From: Geobacter sp.
Lineage (GTDB): Bacteria > Desulfobacterota > Desulfuromonadia > Geobacterales > Geobacteraceae
Reading direction: 5' to 3'
Length of the DNA: 64,000 nt
Assembly: GCA_003314535.1 (NCBI GenBank)
Contig: POSG01000001.1
Location: 310,001 to 374,000, forward strand
Part shown: in pieces, positions 45,883 through 53,377 of the stretch
Layout: every line of letters starts with the position of its first letter
How positions within the stretch are numbered: the stretch's first letter is position 1
Position numbers and translations under genes: made by a program
The notes under the pieces: model-generated
Databases searched by the model: none
What the model saw: only the letters and a program-made list of their open reading frames with translations
Told to the model about the DNA's origin: nothing

Positions 45883-46854
45883 ATGAAAGTTACCAGACGT
45901 GAATTTCTCAAGTACTGCACCGCATCGGCAGCCGCACTGGGACTGTCGTCATCCCTGGGCCCACTGGCAAAAGCGCTCGCGGCCGGAGGCGGCCCCCCCG
46001 TCATCTGGCTGTCGGCAGCCAGCTGCACCGGTTGTACCGTTTCCCTGGCAAACCGTTTTTCCAGCAGCGCGCCGGTCGATCTTGCCGATCTTTTGATCCA
46101 TACCATCAACCTGGCCTATCACCCAAACCTCATGGGCGCTTCCGGTGACCTGGCCGTGCAGACACTGCTGAATGCCAAGGCCGGCAGTTTTATCCTCGCG
46201 GTGGAAGGCGGGATTCCCACGCAGTACAACGGCAGGACAGCCACCCTGTGGACCCAGAACGGTGTAGACGTCACAGCCCTGTCAGCGGTGCAGCAACTGG
46301 CGCCGAAGGCATCGAAGGTCATCGCCATCGGTACCTGCGCCAGCTTTGGCGGCATCTCCGGCGCCAACCCCAACCCGACCGGCGTCAAGAGCGTCAGCGC
46401 CGCCAGCAACGTGTCGACCATCAACATCCCCGGCTGCCCCGCCCACCCGGACTGGGTCATCTGGACCATTGCCCAGCTCCTGGCCGGCACCACGCCCTCG
46501 CTGGACGCCTACCGCAGGCCGACCGCTCTCTTCGGCGCCACGGTCCACAGCAAGTGCCCGCGCCGCAGCCAGTCCTGGGCCACTTCCCTCAGCCAGACCG
46601 GCCTCTGCATGGGCAACCTGGGCTGCAAGGGGAGGCAGACCTACGGCGACTGCCCGACCCGCAAGTGGAACAACGGTGTGAACTGGTGCGTGGCCTCCGA
46701 CTCACTGTGCCATGGCTGCACCCAGAACGGCTTCCCGGACAAGTACGCCCCGCTGTTCAGCACTATGGGCGCGCTCCCGCTCAATGACCACCCCACGGTC
46801 AGCCAGCCCAGGACCACCTGCACCGTATGCCACACGAGCGGTGCTCCGAATTGA
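45883..46854 (+). CDS. [NiFe] hydrogenase small subunit with Tat signal and C-terminal CXXCH
   Basis: 323 residues, with AGGAGG upstream. A twin-arginine signal ('TRREFLK', Arg5-6) begins the protein. Proximal-cluster ligands start at CTGC (Cys48, Cys51), with 'GTCASFGG' and 'PGCPAHPDW' following. Medial/distal ligands include 'HSKCPRRS' and 'CMGNLGCKGRQTYGDCP'. Unusually, the protein ends in CTVCH (313-317), a CXXCH heme-attachment motif, and lacks the C-terminal membrane helix of HyaA/HoxK proteins. It relays electrons from the active site. It is the first gene of the riboswitch-controlled operon; the large-subunit gene follows 72 bp later. Confidence 0.93.
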   Translation: MKVTRREFLKYCTASAAALGLSSSLGPLAKALAAGGGPPVIWLSAASCTGCTVSLANRFSSSAPVDLADLLIHTINLAYHPNLMGASGDLAVQTLLNAKAGSFILAVEGGIPTQYNGRTATLWTQNGVDVTALSAVQQLAPKASKVIAIGTCASFGGISGANPNPTGVKSVSAASNVSTINIPGCPAHPDWVIWTIAQLLAGTTPSLDAYRRPTALFGATVHSKCPRRSQSWATSLSQTGLCMGNLGCKGRQTYGDCPTRKWNNGVNWCVASDSLCHGCTQNGFPDKYAPLFSTMGALPLNDHPTVSQPRTTCTVCHTSGAPN

Positions 46855-46926
46855 CGGACTAATCGGGAACCTATAGTGCGCAAAAATGATTTCTGAAACC
46901 TGAGATTCAATCAATAGGAGATTTTG

Positions 46927-48402
46927 ATGGCTACAATTACGATCGTCGATCCGGTAACCCGGATCGAAGGACATTTGAAGGTCCAGGTGACCGTAGATAC
47001 CGTTGGAGGAGTGCAGCAGGTAACTGACGCCAAGTGCACCGGCACGCTGTTCCGCGGATTCGAGAACATCCTCAAGGGCCGCGACCCCAAGGACGCCGCC
47101 TACCTGACCGAGCGCATCTGCGGCGTCTGCCCGGTGTCCCACGGCGTTGCGGCGACCAAGGCGCTGGAGAGCGCATCCAGCCTCACCGTACCTGCCAATG
47201 CGAGGATAATGCGCAACCTGGTGCTGGGCTCCAACTTCATCCAATCGCACATACTGCATTTCTACCTCCTGGCCTCCCTTGACTATGTGACGCCTCCCGC
47301 CAGCGCCCCCTGGACGCCGTCGTGGAACGTCGACCTGATGAGGAGCACCACCCTGCAGCAGATCGCCGCCAACTTCACCAATGCCGTCACCATGCGCCGC
47401 AAGGCCCACGAGATGGGCGCCATATTCGGCGCCAGGATGCCTCACCCTGCGGCAATCACGGCGGGTGGCATCACCACCAAGCCGACTTCGGCCATGATCA
47501 ACTCGTTCCGCAGCTACCTGAACGAACTGATCCAGTTCATCAACAACGAATACGTGCCGGACGTGCAACTGCTCAAATCCGTCTACACGGACTACAGCCA
47601 GATCGGCAAGGGTTCGGGCAACCTGCTCGCCTACGGGGTATTCGACCTGGACGACTCCGCCAATCCGTCAAGGCTCTTGAAGCGCGGGCTGGTCTACAAT
47701 ACGGCCCCCACCTCGGTGCAGTCCGTTTCCACTGCCAACATCACCGAGCAGGTCACCTACTCATGGTATTCGGACGCCACCAACAACAGCAATCCGGCAA
47801 GCGGCAGCACCGTGACCGTGGACCCGGCCACCAAGACCAAGGCATATTCCTGGCTCAAGGCGCCCCGGTACAGCGGCAAACCCATGGAGTGCGGCCCCCT
47901 GGCCCGCATGTGGGTGAACGGCGACTACCGCGGCGGCGTTTCGGTCATGGACCGTCACCTGGCCCGTGCGCTGGAAACCCAGAAGGTGGCCAATGCCATG
48001 CTTGATTGGGTGAACCAGGTCGCTTCGGGCGGCTCGGTGTACAACACGTTCACCATCCCCTACAGCAAGACCGGCGTGGGCCTGACCGAGGCTCCCCGCG
48101 GAGCGCTGGGCCACTGGCTGAGCATCGGCTCAAACAACACCAAGTCTCCCACCGGCGGCCCGGCCATCGGCAACTACCAGGTGATAACACCGACCTGCTG
48201 GAATGCCTCCCCCATGGACACGGCAGGTGTGCGCGGACCCATGGAGCAGGCCCTGGTCGGGACGAAAGTCTCCAACGCTTCCCAGCCCATCGAAATCTTG
48301 CGGGTCATCCACTCCTTCGACCCCTGCCTTTCCTGCGCGGTCCACGTCATGCGGCCCGAAGGGAAACCGGTCGTCGTCGTGGATGCAGGGGCACTGCCCT
48401 GA
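46927..48402 (+). CDS. [NiFe] hydrogenase large subunit
   Basis: 491 residues from ATG 46927, preceded by AATAGGAGAT. The N-terminal motif 'RICGVCPVSH' supplies nickel ligands Cys65 and Cys68; the C-terminal motif DPCLSCAVH supplies Cys467 and Cys470. An 18-residue tail (VMRPEGKPVVVVDAGALP) follows His473 and should be removed by the protease encoded next. It oxidises hydrogen at the Ni-Fe centre. It is exported bound to the small subunit, which carries the only Tat signal. The tail and protease show it is a normally processed enzyme. Confidence 0.95.
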   Translation: MATITIVDPVTRIEGHLKVQVTVDTVGGVQQVTDAKCTGTLFRGFENILKGRDPKDAAYLTERICGVCPVSHGVAATKALESASSLTVPANARIMRNLVLGSNFIQSHILHFYLLASLDYVTPPASAPWTPSWNVDLMRSTTLQQIAANFTNAVTMRRKAHEMGAIFGARMPHPAAITAGGITTKPTSAMINSFRSYLNELIQFINNEYVPDVQLLKSVYTDYSQIGKGSGNLLAYGVFDLDDSANPSRLLKRGLVYNTAPTSVQSVSTANITEQVTYSWYSDATNNSNPASGSTVTVDPATKTKAYSWLKAPRYSGKPMECGPLARMWVNGDYRGGVSVMDRHLARALETQKVANAMLDWVNQVASGGSVYNTFTIPYSKTGVGLTEAPRGALGHWLSIGSNNTKSPTGGPAIGNYQVITPTCWNASPMDTAGVRGPMEQALVGTKVSNASQPIEILRVIHSFDPCLSCAVHVMRPEGKPVVVVDAGALP

Positions 48403-48404
48403 CC

Positions 48405-48842
48405 ATGGCAACGCTCATCCTGGGAATAGGCAACCTGCTTCTCGGCGATGAGGGCGTGGGCGTGCATGTCGCCCGCGCCCTGCCGCAGGAGCGATTGCCG
48501 GAAAACGTCACGGTACTGGAGGTCGGCACCGCTTTTCTCGAGGCGCTCCCCGAAATCGAGCGGGCCGACCGCATTATCGTCATCGATGCCATGCATGGCG
48601 GTCATGCTCCGGGCACAGTTTACCGCGTCCCGTACGACGACTGCGTAAAGCCGGAGTGCATCGCGTCCCTTCACGGCTTCGACCTGTCGCGGGCCATTTT
48701 TCTCGCCGGCCGGGAAACCGTCCCGGAAACCGTCATCATCGGCGTGGAACCCGCCCGGATCGATTGGGGCACCGAGCTTTCCCCGGAAATAATGGGAATG
48801 CTCCCCGCGATAATCGAGGCAGTGAAGACTGAAACTATGTAA
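48405..48842 (+). CDS. Hydrogenase maturation endopeptidase (HyaD/HybD family)
   Basis: 145 residues, starting two bases after the large-subunit stop. The HybD metal-binding residues are present at the expected places: Glu16 in GDEGVG, Asp61 in IDAMHGG and His90 in 'ASLHGFDLS'. It cleaves the C-terminal tail of the large subunit after nickel insertion. It is cytoplasmic. The immediate neighbour is its likely substrate. Confidence 0.94.
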   Translation: MATLILGIGNLLLGDEGVGVHVARALPQERLPENVTVLEVGTAFLEALPEIERADRIIVIDAMHGGHAPGTVYRVPYDDCVKPECIASLHGFDLSRAIFLAGRETVPETVIIGVEPARIDWGTELSPEIMGMLPAIIEAVKTETM

Positions 48843-48859
48843 TAGGAAGGAAAAGCATT

Positions 48860-49144
48860 ATGTTCGGAATAGGAATGCCTGAACTCATCATCATCCTGGT
48901 ACTGGCTCTCATCGTGATGGGGCCGAAAAAACTTCCCGAAATGGCCCGTTCACTGGGCAAAGGCCTGGCCGAATTCAAAAGAGCCTCTTCAGATATGGCG
49001 AGGAGCATTGAAGAAGAATCCAGAGCCGTCGTACAGAAAGAGCCGTCTGCCGACACTGCTGTAAAGGAGGAAGTACTGGAAAAGCAGTCAAGCACTGCCG
49101 AAGGCAAGGTATACAGCTGGCCCGAAAAGGGCCGCGCCATTTGA
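48860..49144 (+). CDS. tatB: TatB-like Sec-independent translocase subunit
   Basis: 94 residues, after GGAAGG. N-terminal 'MFGIGMPELIIILVLALIV' is the TatA/B membrane helix, followed by the hinge 'GPKKLPEMARSLGKGLAEF' and an amphipathic helix. Its length and long charged tail favour TatB over TatA, though the two are hard to separate in this phylum. It forms the substrate-receptor complex with TatC. It is the next gene after the hydrogenase protease. Confidence 0.85.
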   Translation: MFGIGMPELIIILVLALIVMGPKKLPEMARSLGKGLAEFKRASSDMARSIEEESRAVVQKEPSADTAVKEEVLEKQSSTAEGKVYSWPEKGRAI

Positions 49145-49181
49145 TGCCCGCCGCGTTTCGCGCACCGGCAAAGGAAATTCG

Positions 49182-50024
49182 ATGATCCTGAGGAACATTC
49201 AACCCCTGTTTACACTTTTATCCGCCTTGCGAAAGCAGTTGATCGTGACTGCTGTCGCGGTGACGATCGGCATGGGAGTCGCCTGGAATTTTGCTCCAAG
49301 CCTGCTTGGTTTTCTCGAAAAGCCCCTGTCAGGCCAGACCTACCTGTCTGAGGTGAAAAAAATAGCCTACCTGAAGGTCAAGGAGCACTATCCCTCTCTT
49401 TATACTCGTTTAAATTTGGACAAAGACTTGGCTTCTGGCGGGAAAAAACGGCAGCTGAACTACAGCTCGCCGCTAGAGCCATTTTTCGTCCAATGCAAGA
49501 TTTCCATGCTGGCAGGGCTGTTCCTGGCACTGCCGGTCATCTTCATCCAGCTGTGGCGCGTCATCGCACCAAGTCTCGGACCAAGGGAAAGGCGCCTGGT
49601 TTCTCCGTTCGTCATCATCGGCACGCTGAGCTTCTGTGTCGGCGCCGGTTTTTTCCTGGCAGTCATCTGGCCTTTCATCATCAACTTCTCCCTATCCTAC
49701 GAATTGACCGGGCTGCAGAGCTGGTTCAGTCTGAGCGCCTACGTGAACTTCTGCCTGAGGCTGATACTGGTATTCGGGCTCATTTTCGAACTGCCCGTCA
49801 TATCACTGCTGCTTTCCCGCCTGGGGATTCTGTCCCACGGCCTCCTGGCGCGGAACCGCAAATACGCGCTCCTGGCGAGTTCAGTGATTGCGGCGTTCCA
49901 TTCCGACCTGGTAACGATGTTTTTCATCATGGTCCCGCTTTATTCCATGTACGAATTGAGCATCTGGGTGACGCGGATTTCCGGCGGCAAAAAGGCAGCA
50001 TCTCCGTCCCCGGTACCCGCCTAG
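49182..50024 (+). CDS. tatC: Sec-independent translocase TatC
   Basis: 280 residues from ATG 49182 (AAAGGAA). Six transmembrane helices are visible, with the TatC signatures 'LEPFFVQCKISMLAGLFLAL' and 'GAGFFLAVIWPFIINFSL'. It binds the twin-arginine signal of the cargo. An unusually long loop near residues 60-95 is noted. It reads with the TatB-like gene and precedes a repeat element. Confidence 0.95.
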   Translation: MILRNIQPLFTLLSALRKQLIVTAVAVTIGMGVAWNFAPSLLGFLEKPLSGQTYLSEVKKIAYLKVKEHYPSLYTRLNLDKDLASGGKKRQLNYSSPLEPFFVQCKISMLAGLFLALPVIFIQLWRVIAPSLGPRERRLVSPFVIIGTLSFCVGAGFFLAVIWPFIINFSLSYELTGLQSWFSLSAYVNFCLRLILVFGLIFELPVISLLLSRLGILSHGLLARNRKYALLASSVIAAFHSDLVTMFFIMVPLYSMYELSIWVTRISGGKKAASPSPVPA

Positions 50025-50028
50025 TTTT

Positions 50029-50228
50029 CATCCGGAATCTTCTGGAAATTGCTGAAAAGCCGGAGCGGGGCTTTCGAAGAGATCGTGATACGGCGAAAGT
50101 AGCAAGATATTGAATACCGGGAAGGCGCTTGAAACCAGTAAAAGCTTCGACCAGTGAGTCATGAGTCGACAGATTATCACGAGCTACGAGAAAGTTCCGC
50201 TCCGGCCCCCGGAGAGACTTTCCGGATG
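50029..50228. repeat. MITE-like repeat, complete 200-bp copy inside the tat gene cluster
   Basis: Terminal inverted repeats are CATCCGGAA (50029-50037) and TTCCGGATG (50220-50228). Internal inverted pair: TCGTGATA (50083-50090) and TATCACGA (50175-50182). A further inverted pair, GCCGGAGCGGGGCTTTC near the left and GAAAGTTCCGCTCCGGC at the right (two mismatches), makes the whole element a long stem-loop. It lies between tatC and tatA, and its transcript could affect expression of tatA. Confidence 0.88.
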
Positions 50229-50267
50229 GAAATCATTTAACACAAAAGGAAAAATGGAGGTTGTTAC

Positions 50268-50441
50268 ATGTTCGGATTCGGTTTACCGGAAATGCTGGTT
50301 CTCCTGGCAATCGTGCTGGTGATATTCGGCGCAGGCAAACTGCCCCAGATAGGCACCGCCTTCGGCAAGAGCATCAGGAATTTCAAGAATGCCTCGGATG
50401 GCAAGGAAGAAATAGATATCACTCCCAAAGGCAAGGCCTGA
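50268..50441 (+). CDS. tatA: TatA (short)
   Basis: 57 residues, with GGAGG upstream. The sequence has the TatA layout: N-terminal helix 'MFGFGLPEMLVLLAIVLVIF', the hinge GAGKLPQIGTAFGKSI and a short charged tail. Its length is typical of TatA. It forms the translocation pore assembled at TatBC. It follows tatC after the repeat and ends 23 bp before the convergent ATPase gene. Confidence 0.9.
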   Translation: MFGFGLPEMLVLLAIVLVIFGAGKLPQIGTAFGKSIRNFKNASDGKEEIDITPKGKA

Positions 50442-50464
50442 ACAGCAAGACTGCCTGCGCCGCG

Positions 50465-52732
50465 TCACCTGGCTTTACCGTTGAAAAAGCCCAGCAGGCG
50501 CAAGCTGTTGAACACCACCAGCAGGCTCACACCCATGTCTGCGAACACCGCCATCCACAGGGTCACCCCCCCCACCAGCGTCAAGCCAAAGAACAGCGCC
50601 TTCGTGGAAAGCGCAAAAATAATGTTCTGGGAGAGGATCCGCCCGGTCCCGTGGCTGAGACGGATGAAGTCGGGCAGTTTTCGGAGGTCGTCATCCATGA
50701 GGGCCACATCCGCGGTTTCCAGCGCAGCATCCGAGCCAGCCGCGCCCATGGCGAATCCGATATCGGCCTGTGCCAGCGCAGGAGCGTCGTTGATGCCGTC
50801 CCCCACCATTCCAACCGGTCCGGTGCGCTGCAGGCCGGAAATGGCGTCGAGCTTTTCCTCCGGCAACAGGTTGCCGCGCGCATCTTCGATGCCTGCTCCA
50901 TGCCCGATCGCCTTGGCGGTGAGATGGTTGTCACCGGACAGCATCACCGCCTTCACCCCCAATTCCCGCAGCTCCGCGACGACCTGCCCGGCATTCTCCC
51001 TAAGCGTGTCTGAAACGGCGATCACCGCCAGCGGACCGGAGGAGCCGGCAAGAACAACCGCGGTTTTCCCCAGGTGCTCAAGTCGGAGCATTTCACGTTC
51101 CAGCATGGGAGTGACGCAGCCAAGCTCCTCGATCAGCCGCTGGTTGCCCAAATAATAGCTTTGTCCATCGATTCCGCCACTTACCCCGTGTCCCGGCAGG
51201 TTCCTGAAATTGGTCACCGGCATGAGAGCCCTGCCCTCTCCGCGTTCTTTCCAGTGGGTGACGATGCATCGCGCAATGGGATGGCTGGCGTGGACATCCA
51301 GGCTGGCTGCGAGGCGCAATCCATCGACGCTGTCCAGGTCTCCCATGGGAATGATCTCCGTTACAGCCGGATGTCCGACGGTCAGCGTACCGGTCTTGTC
51401 GAAAGCCAGGGATTTCAGTTTCCTGCCGCTTTCCAGGTAAGCCCCTCCCTTGATCAGTATGCCGTGGTGGGCTGCCGCGGCCAGGCCGCTGACCACTGTC
51501 ACCGGGGTGGATATGACCAATGCGCAGGGGCATGAAATCACCAGCATCACCAGGGCGTTGTAGATCCAGGAATGCCATCCGGCTCCCAGGAAAAGCGGAG
51601 GGACGATGGCAACCAAAACGGCAGCGGCAACCACTGAAGGGGTATAGTACCGCGCGAACGCATCCACGAAACGCTGCGTGGGGGCGCGCTCCGACTGGGC
51701 TTTCTGAACAGCGGCCACAATGCGCGACAGGGTGGTGTGCTCATAATCGCCACTCACCCGGAGCTCGAAAGAACCATTGCCGTTGACTGTCCCGGCAAAG
51801 ACCGGGTCGCCAGCAGCCTTGTCCACCGGGATGCTTTCCCCGGTTATCGAGGACTGGTTGACGCTCGACCAGCCCGCCAACACCACGCCGTCCAAGGGGA
51901 TGCGTTCGCCCGGCCTCACCCTGACGACCTTCCCCGTCCTGACCGTTTTCGCCTCGACTTCCTGCCACTCCCCATTTTCGCCACGGACCGTCGCAGTTTC
52001 CGGGGCGACCGCCATCAGCCTGCGGATGGCATTGCGGGCGCGGTCCAGGGAGAGCGCCTCGATCTTTTCGGCCAGGGTGAACAGCCAGATGACCACGGCC
52101 GCTTCCGGCCACTGGCCTATGGCGATGGCACCGATGGTGGCGACCGACATGAGGAAGCTGATATTGAGCGTCAGGCTCTTCAGGGCGGTCCATCCTTTCC
52201 TGAACGTTGGCAGGCAGCCGCAACTCATGGATACAAGCGCCAGCCCGATGATCAGGGGAGAACTCTCGACACCGGTTGCCCAGGCCACTGCTTCCGAACC
52301 AAGTGCTGCCATCCCGGAAATCCCCAGCAGCCACCATGCCTTCCTTGAAATGGAATACGTCGCTTTCTCAGGTTCATGCAGGTTGCTCCCGTTCAGCTCG
52401 CAGGGAGTCATGCCGAGGCCGTCAATCGCGGCTACGATCTGCGCATTGTTTTCAAGCGTATGGCAGACGGTGAGTTCACGCTCGATAAGGTTGAATTCAA
52501 GCTTGAGAATCCCCGGCATGGTCGCCAGCCTGTTCCGGATCAGCCGCTCTTCCACCGGGCAGTCCATGTCATCGATGCGGAACCGCGAGACCCGGAACGA
52601 GTCCGGCAGAACAATTTCCTCCGGTCCCACCGGCTCTTCCGCGCCGTCGTGGCACTCTCCGTGCCCGCAGCTGCAAGAACACGTACCATGGGCCGGTTCA
52701 CTGTGCTCGTCAAATCTGTGCAAATGGTTCAT
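50465..52732 (-). CDS. zntA: Zn/Cd/Pb P1B-type ATPase (ZntA family)
   Basis: 755 residues from ATG 52732, which has GAGAGGT six bases upstream; the frame continues 139 codons further upstream but overlaps the divergent promoter and has no such site. The N-terminus is His/Cys-rich ('HGTCSCSCGHGECHD'), followed by an HMA-like domain with CPVE (58-61) in place of CxxC. The transport motif CPC is in 'VISCPCALVISTPVTV', the phosphorylation site is DKTGTLT and the hinge is [16 protein letters not shown]. It exports divalent soft metals. It diverges from a MerR-type regulator. Confidence 0.93.
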   Translation of the reverse strand: MNHLHRFDEHSEPAHGTCSCSCGHGECHDGAEEPVGPEEIVLPDSFRVSRFRIDDMDCPVEERLIRNRLATMPGILKLEFNLIERELTVCHTLENNAQIVAAIDGLGMTPCELNGSNLHEPEKATYSISRKAWWLLGISGMAALGSEAVAWATGVESSPLIIGLALVSMSCGCLPTFRKGWTALKSLTLNISFLMSVATIGAIAIGQWPEAAVVIWLFTLAEKIEALSLDRARNAIRRLMAVAPETATVRGENGEWQEVEAKTVRTGKVVRVRPGERIPLDGVVLAGWSSVNQSSITGESIPVDKAAGDPVFAGTVNGNGSFELRVSGDYEHTTLSRIVAAVQKAQSERAPTQRFVDAFARYYTPSVVAAAVLVAIVPPLFLGAGWHSWIYNALVMLVISCPCALVISTPVTVVSGLAAAAHHGILIKGGAYLESGRKLKSLAFDKTGTLTVGHPAVTEIIPMGDLDSVDGLRLAASLDVHASHPIARCIVTHWKERGEGRALMPVTNFRNLPGHGVSGGIDGQSYYLGNQRLIEELGCVTPMLEREMLRLEHLGKTAVVLAGSSGPLAVIAVSDTLRENAGQVVAELRELGVKAVMLSGDNHLTAKAIGHGAGIEDARGNLLPEEKLDAISGLQRTGPVGMVGDGINDAPALAQADIGFAMGAAGSDAALETADVALMDDDLRKLPDFIRLSHGTGRILSQNIIFALSTKALFFGLTLVGGVTLWMAVFADMGVSLLVVFNSLRLLGFFNGKAR

Positions 52733-52796
52733 CTGTGACCTCTCGTCCGTAAACATGTTTGCCATTGATATGCGCATCCACAAGTAGTACAGTTTA

Positions 52797-52828
52797 AGTA
52801 TAAAACCTTCCAGTTGCTGCAAGGTCAA
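52797..52828 (-). promoter_or_regulatory. MerR-type promoter/operator of the metal ATPase gene
   Basis: On the minus strand, TTGACC (-35) and TATACT (-10) are separated by 20 bp, longer than the 17-bp normal, as is typical of MerR-regulated promoters. An imperfect dyad, ACCTTCC (52805-52811) and GCAAGGT (52819-52825), fills the spacer and matches the location of a MerR-dimer site. Confidence 0.7.
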
Positions 52829-52852
52829 CGGATTTTTTCGGGAGTGTGCGAC

Positions 52853-53329
52853 ATGCTGATCGGAGAGCTTGCGAAACAGGCCGGATGCGAAACGGGAACG
52901 ATACGTTATTACGAGCAGGAGGGCTTGCTGGAAAAAGCCGGACGCACGGAGTCGGGTTACCGCCGCTACACGGGAAGACATCTCGGGCAGCTGAACTTCG
53001 TTCTGCACTGCCGGTCCCTGGGCATGACATTGTCGGAAATCAAAACCCTGCAGAACCTGCAAAACGACGCGATCACATCGTGCGCTGAAGTCAGCGAACT
53101 GATCGAACGCCAGATAGAACGCATCCACCGGCAGATAGAAGCGATGCATGCCCTGGAAGCCCAGCTGACCACCCTTCGAAACTGCTGCAGGGAAAACGTG
53201 CCGGCCAGCGAATGCGGAATCCTGAAATCCCTCCTGGTGTCCAGTGCAATTAGTTCACCGCACTGGACACCAGATGCAGCCGAGGAAGTTGAGAGCGCCG
53301 AGAGGCGAAAGAAAGGGAGAAAGAAGTGA
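52853..53329 (+). CDS. MerR-family metal-responsive regulator (ZntR/CadR/PbrR-like)
   Basis: 158 residues from ATG 52853 (GGGAG upstream). N-terminal MerR HTH: 'ELAKQAGCETGTIRYYEQEG'. A dimerisation helix and metal-binding Cys follow ('ITSCAEV', then 'RNCCRENVPASECGIL'), the layout of CadR/PbrR/ZntR proteins. It should activate the divergent ATPase gene on metal binding. The last residues are encoded by a repeat-type hairpin (53234-53273), so the C-terminal tail after about residue 127 is probably not native. That tail is basic. Confidence 0.9.
   Translation: MLIGELAKQAGCETGTIRYYEQEGLLEKAGRTESGYRRYTGRHLGQLNFVLHCRSLGMTLSEIKTLQNLQNDAITSCAEVSELIERQIERIHRQIEAMHALEAQLTTLRNCCRENVPASECGILKSLLVSSAISSPHWTPDAAEEVESAERRKKGRKK
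53234..53273. repeat. Repeat-derived hairpin within the MerR gene
   Basis: CTGGTGTCCAGTGC (53234-53247) and GCACTGGACACCAG (53260-53273) form a perfect 14-bp stem around AATTAGTTCACC. The core is shared with the left end of the 155-bp element at 35.9 kb. Confidence 0.85.
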
Positions 53330-53377
53330 AGATGCGGGGCAGGATTCCGGCGTTAATGCCGGAACCCTGCCCGGTGG

